Part shown: one piece after another, positions 13,161 through 14,920 of the stretch
Layout of the letters: every line of letters starts with the position of its first letter
Position numbering within the stretch: position 1 is the stretch's first letter
Source: UBA5078 sp041175045
GTDB lineage: Bacteria > Pseudomonadota > Gammaproteobacteria > Pseudomonadales > Pseudohongiellaceae
Direction: 5' to 3'
Length of the DNA stretch: 14,920 bases
NCBI GenBank assembly: GCA_041175045.1
Contig: JBEDFR010000112.1
Span: 1 to 14,920, forward strand
The notes under the pieces: generated by a model
Told to the model about the DNA's origin: nothing
Databases searched by the model: none
Seen by the model: only the letters and a program-made list of their open reading frames with translations
Program-made: the position numbers and the translations under genes

Positions 13161-14920
13161 ACTTGGTGCTCCGTCAGGAACGCTAGAAACGCGGCTTCAT
13201 CGAGCACTGGCACCTCCAGCTCCACAGCCTTGTCGAGCTTGGAGCCGGCACCAGGACCGGCCACCACGTAGTCCGTCTTCTTCGACACACTGCCGGCTAC
13301 CTTGGCGCCCAGGGCCTGCAGACGCGCCTTGGCGTCTTCCCGGGTCATGGTCTCCAGCGTACCGGTAAGCACGAAGGTCTTGCCGGCCAGCACATCCGAG
13401 GCGGCCATCACGACCTGATCGGTCCAGTGCACGCCGGCTGCCCGCAGGCGCGCGATGACGTCACGGTTGGCCGGCTGCTCCAGGAACTGCTGCACGCGGG
13501 CCGCGACGATCGGGCCGACATCGGGCACCGCTTCCAGCGCTTCGACATCGGCCGCCAGCAGCGCTTCCAGGGAACCAAAATGACTCGCCAGCGCCAGAGC
13601 GGTGGCCTCACCCACCTCGGGAATGCCCAGGCCGTAGAGGAAGCGCGGCAGCGTGGTGCTGCGTGCCTTGTCGATGGCGGCAACGAGATTGGCTGCGGAC
13701 TTGTCGCCCATGCGCTCCAGCGCCGCGAGCGGGGCATGCTGCAGATGAAACACGTCGGCCACATCGTGGATCAGGCCGGCGTCCACCAGCTGCTCGATGA
13801 GCTTGTCGCCCAGACCTTCGATGTCCAGCGCCCCCCGGGCACAGAAATGCCGAATGGCCTCCTTGCGCTGAGCCGGGCAGACCAGGCCGCCGCTGCAGCG
13901 AAACAGGATCTCACCATCGGGTTCCACGGCAGAGCCGCAGGCCGGACAACAGGCCGGCATCTGCACCGCGCGACGCGCGGCGGCGCTCCCCTCGGTGGCA
14001 TCCTCGATCACCTTCACGACCTTGGGAATCACGTCTCCGGCGCGACGGATGATCACCCGATCGCCAATCTGCAGCCTCAGTCGAGCAATCTCGGCCATGT
14101 TGTGCAGCGTGGCATTGCTGACGGTGACCCCGCCCACGAATACCGGCTCCAGACGCGCAACGGGCGTGATGGTGCCGGTGCGGCCCACCTGGAACTCGAC
14201 GTCGCGCACGACGGTGGCGACCTCTTCCGCCGGGAACTTCCAGGCCACGGCCCAGCGCGGGGTGCGGGCATTGAAGCCCAGCTCGGCCTGCAGCTGCAGG
14301 CGATCCACCTTGAACACGGCACCGTCAATCTCGTAGTCCAGCTCGGCCCGACGCGCCAGCAGCGCAGCGGCATAGGCCAGCGCCTGACTCACGCCCTCCA
14401 CCTGCGCGATCAGCGGATTCACGGGCAGGCCCCAGCCGCGCAGACAGGCAAAGGTCTCGCTCAGGGACTGCCACCGTGCAGAGGCGTCCGCGCCCAGCAC
14501 ATTGGCACCGTAGCAGAACAGCTTCAGCGGACGTGCGGCAGCGGCATTGCGCGGATTCACAAAGGTCTTGCCGCCACTGGCACTGGCCTGGGCATTGGCG
14601 GCCTCGAAGCCGGAGCGACTCATGTAGATCTCGCCGCGCACTTCCAGACGGGCGGGCACGGCAGGCCACTCCCCGGTCGCGGCAGACAGGACGGGCAGAC
14701 GCAGCGGCACATCGCGCAGGGTGCGCACATTGTGCGTGATGTCCTCGCCCGTCACGCCATCACCACGCGTGGCCGCCCGCACCAGCAGGCCGTCCACGTA
14801 GAGCAGGCTCACGGCGACGCCGTCGATCTTGGGCTCGCAGCTGTAACGGATGGGGGCTGTGGAATCCAGGCGCCTGGCGATGCGGGCCTCGAAGTCCTGC
14901 AGTTCGGATTCGTCGAAGAC
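13157..14920 (-). CDS. ligA: NAD-dependent DNA ligase LigA (N-terminus off right edge)
   Basis: Seals nicks in DNA during replication and repair using NAD as adenylate donor. 587 residues are visible and the frame stays open to the right edge; E. coli LigA is 671, so about 84 N-terminal residues (domain Ia and the start of the nucleotidyltransferase domain) are missing. The adenylated lysine lies in CEPKIDGVAVS (visible residue 31, expected about 115 in full). RGDGVTGEDITHN and the OB-fold segment follow. The four zinc-ligand cysteines (visible 325, 328, 342, 348 in CPACGS and RCSGGLVC) are intact, as is the helix-hairpin-helix region (GIPEVGEAT, VPDVGPIVA). The BRCT domain occupies the last about 77 residues (KTFVLTG to the end). 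All expected domains of the visible part are present. It heads the minus-strand group with the lipoprotein and djlA; zipA often lies upstream in relatives, but that is outside the window. Confidence 0.98.
   Translation of the reverse strand, partial: VFDESELQDFEARIARRLDSTAPIRYSCEPKIDGVAVSLLYVDGLLVRAATRGDGVTGEDITHNVRTLRDVPLRLPVLSAATGEWPAVPARLEVRGEIYMSRSGFEAANAQASASGGKTFVNPRNAAAARPLKLFCYGANVLGADASARWQSLSETFACLRGWGLPVNPLIAQVEGVSQALAYAAALLARRAELDYEIDGAVFKVDRLQLQAELGFNARTPRWAVAWKFPAEEVATVVRDVEFQVGRTGTITPVARLEPVFVGGVTVSNATLHNMAEIARLRLQIGDRVIIRRAGDVIPKVVKVIEDATEGSAAARRAVQMPACCPACGSAVEPDGEILFRCSGGLVCPAQRKEAIRHFCARGALDIEGLGDKLIEQLVDAGLIHDVADVFHLQHAPLAALERMGDKSAANLVAAIDKARSTTLPRFLYGLGIPEVGEATALALASHFGSLEALLAADVEALEAVPDVGPIVAARVQQFLEQPANRDVIARLRAAGVHWTDQVVMAASDVLAGKTFVLTGTLETMTREDAKARLQALGAKVAGSVSKKTDYVVAGPGAGSKLDKAVELEVPVLDEAAFLAFLTEHQV

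Noticed and set aside
1..14920. Defence island, prophage, biosynthetic cluster, CRISPR or tRNA-linked element
   Set aside because: Nine conserved housekeeping or envelope genes account for nearly all the sequence. No integrase, transposase, toxin-antitoxin pair, repeat-spacer array or tRNA fold was seen.

Overview
The window is ordinary, densely packed, GC-rich chromosomal DNA. Nine protein genes are recognisable, and almost all resemble Gammaproteobacteria proteins: FadB, Bax, BolA, RapA (HepA), DjlA and LigA align closely from memory with their E. coli counterparts. The high GC, the PreP-type protease and the gene order do not look enterobacterial. A Pseudomonadales/Oceanospirillales-like gammaproteobacterium is my best inference; the genus cannot be told from sequence alone. 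I see no IS element, prophage gene, CRISPR array, tRNA or rRNA.

Layout. (1) 1-1907, minus: fadB, the fatty-acid beta-oxidation complex alpha subunit, cut by the left edge. (2) 2040-3089, plus: a secreted polysaccharide deacetylase, divergent from fadB. (3) 3093-4323, minus: bolA followed by bax, a membrane-anchored glucosaminidase-family protein. It converges on the deacetylase with 3 bp between the stop codons. (4) 4505-11532, plus: a YlqF/RbgA-type circularly permuted ribosome-assembly GTPase, then rapA (RNA polymerase recycling ATPase), then a PreP-like M16C zinc protease. (5) 11533-11742: an AT-rich non-coding stretch with an 11-bp direct repeat, small hairpins and a strong rho-independent terminator. 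(6) 11743-14920, minus: ligA (cut by the right edge), a lytic-transglycosylase-like lipoprotein and djlA, packed as an apparent operon.

Functional picture. The genes are housekeeping: lipid catabolism, cell-wall remodelling (deacetylase, Bax, transglycosylase), morphology and iron-sulfur-linked regulation (BolA), ribosome and RNA polymerase maintenance, peptide clearance, co-chaperone activity and DNA ligation. Tight links are ligA/lipoprotein (4-nt ATGA overlap), lipoprotein/djlA (17-nt gap) and rapA/protease (32-nt gap).

I found no convincing new multi-gene system. The items most worth a second look are the repeat-bearing AT-rich tail after the protease gene, the cysteine-pair C-terminal domain of the deacetylase, the acidic insert in the PreP-like protease, and whether the ligA-transglycosylase-djlA linkage is conserved.
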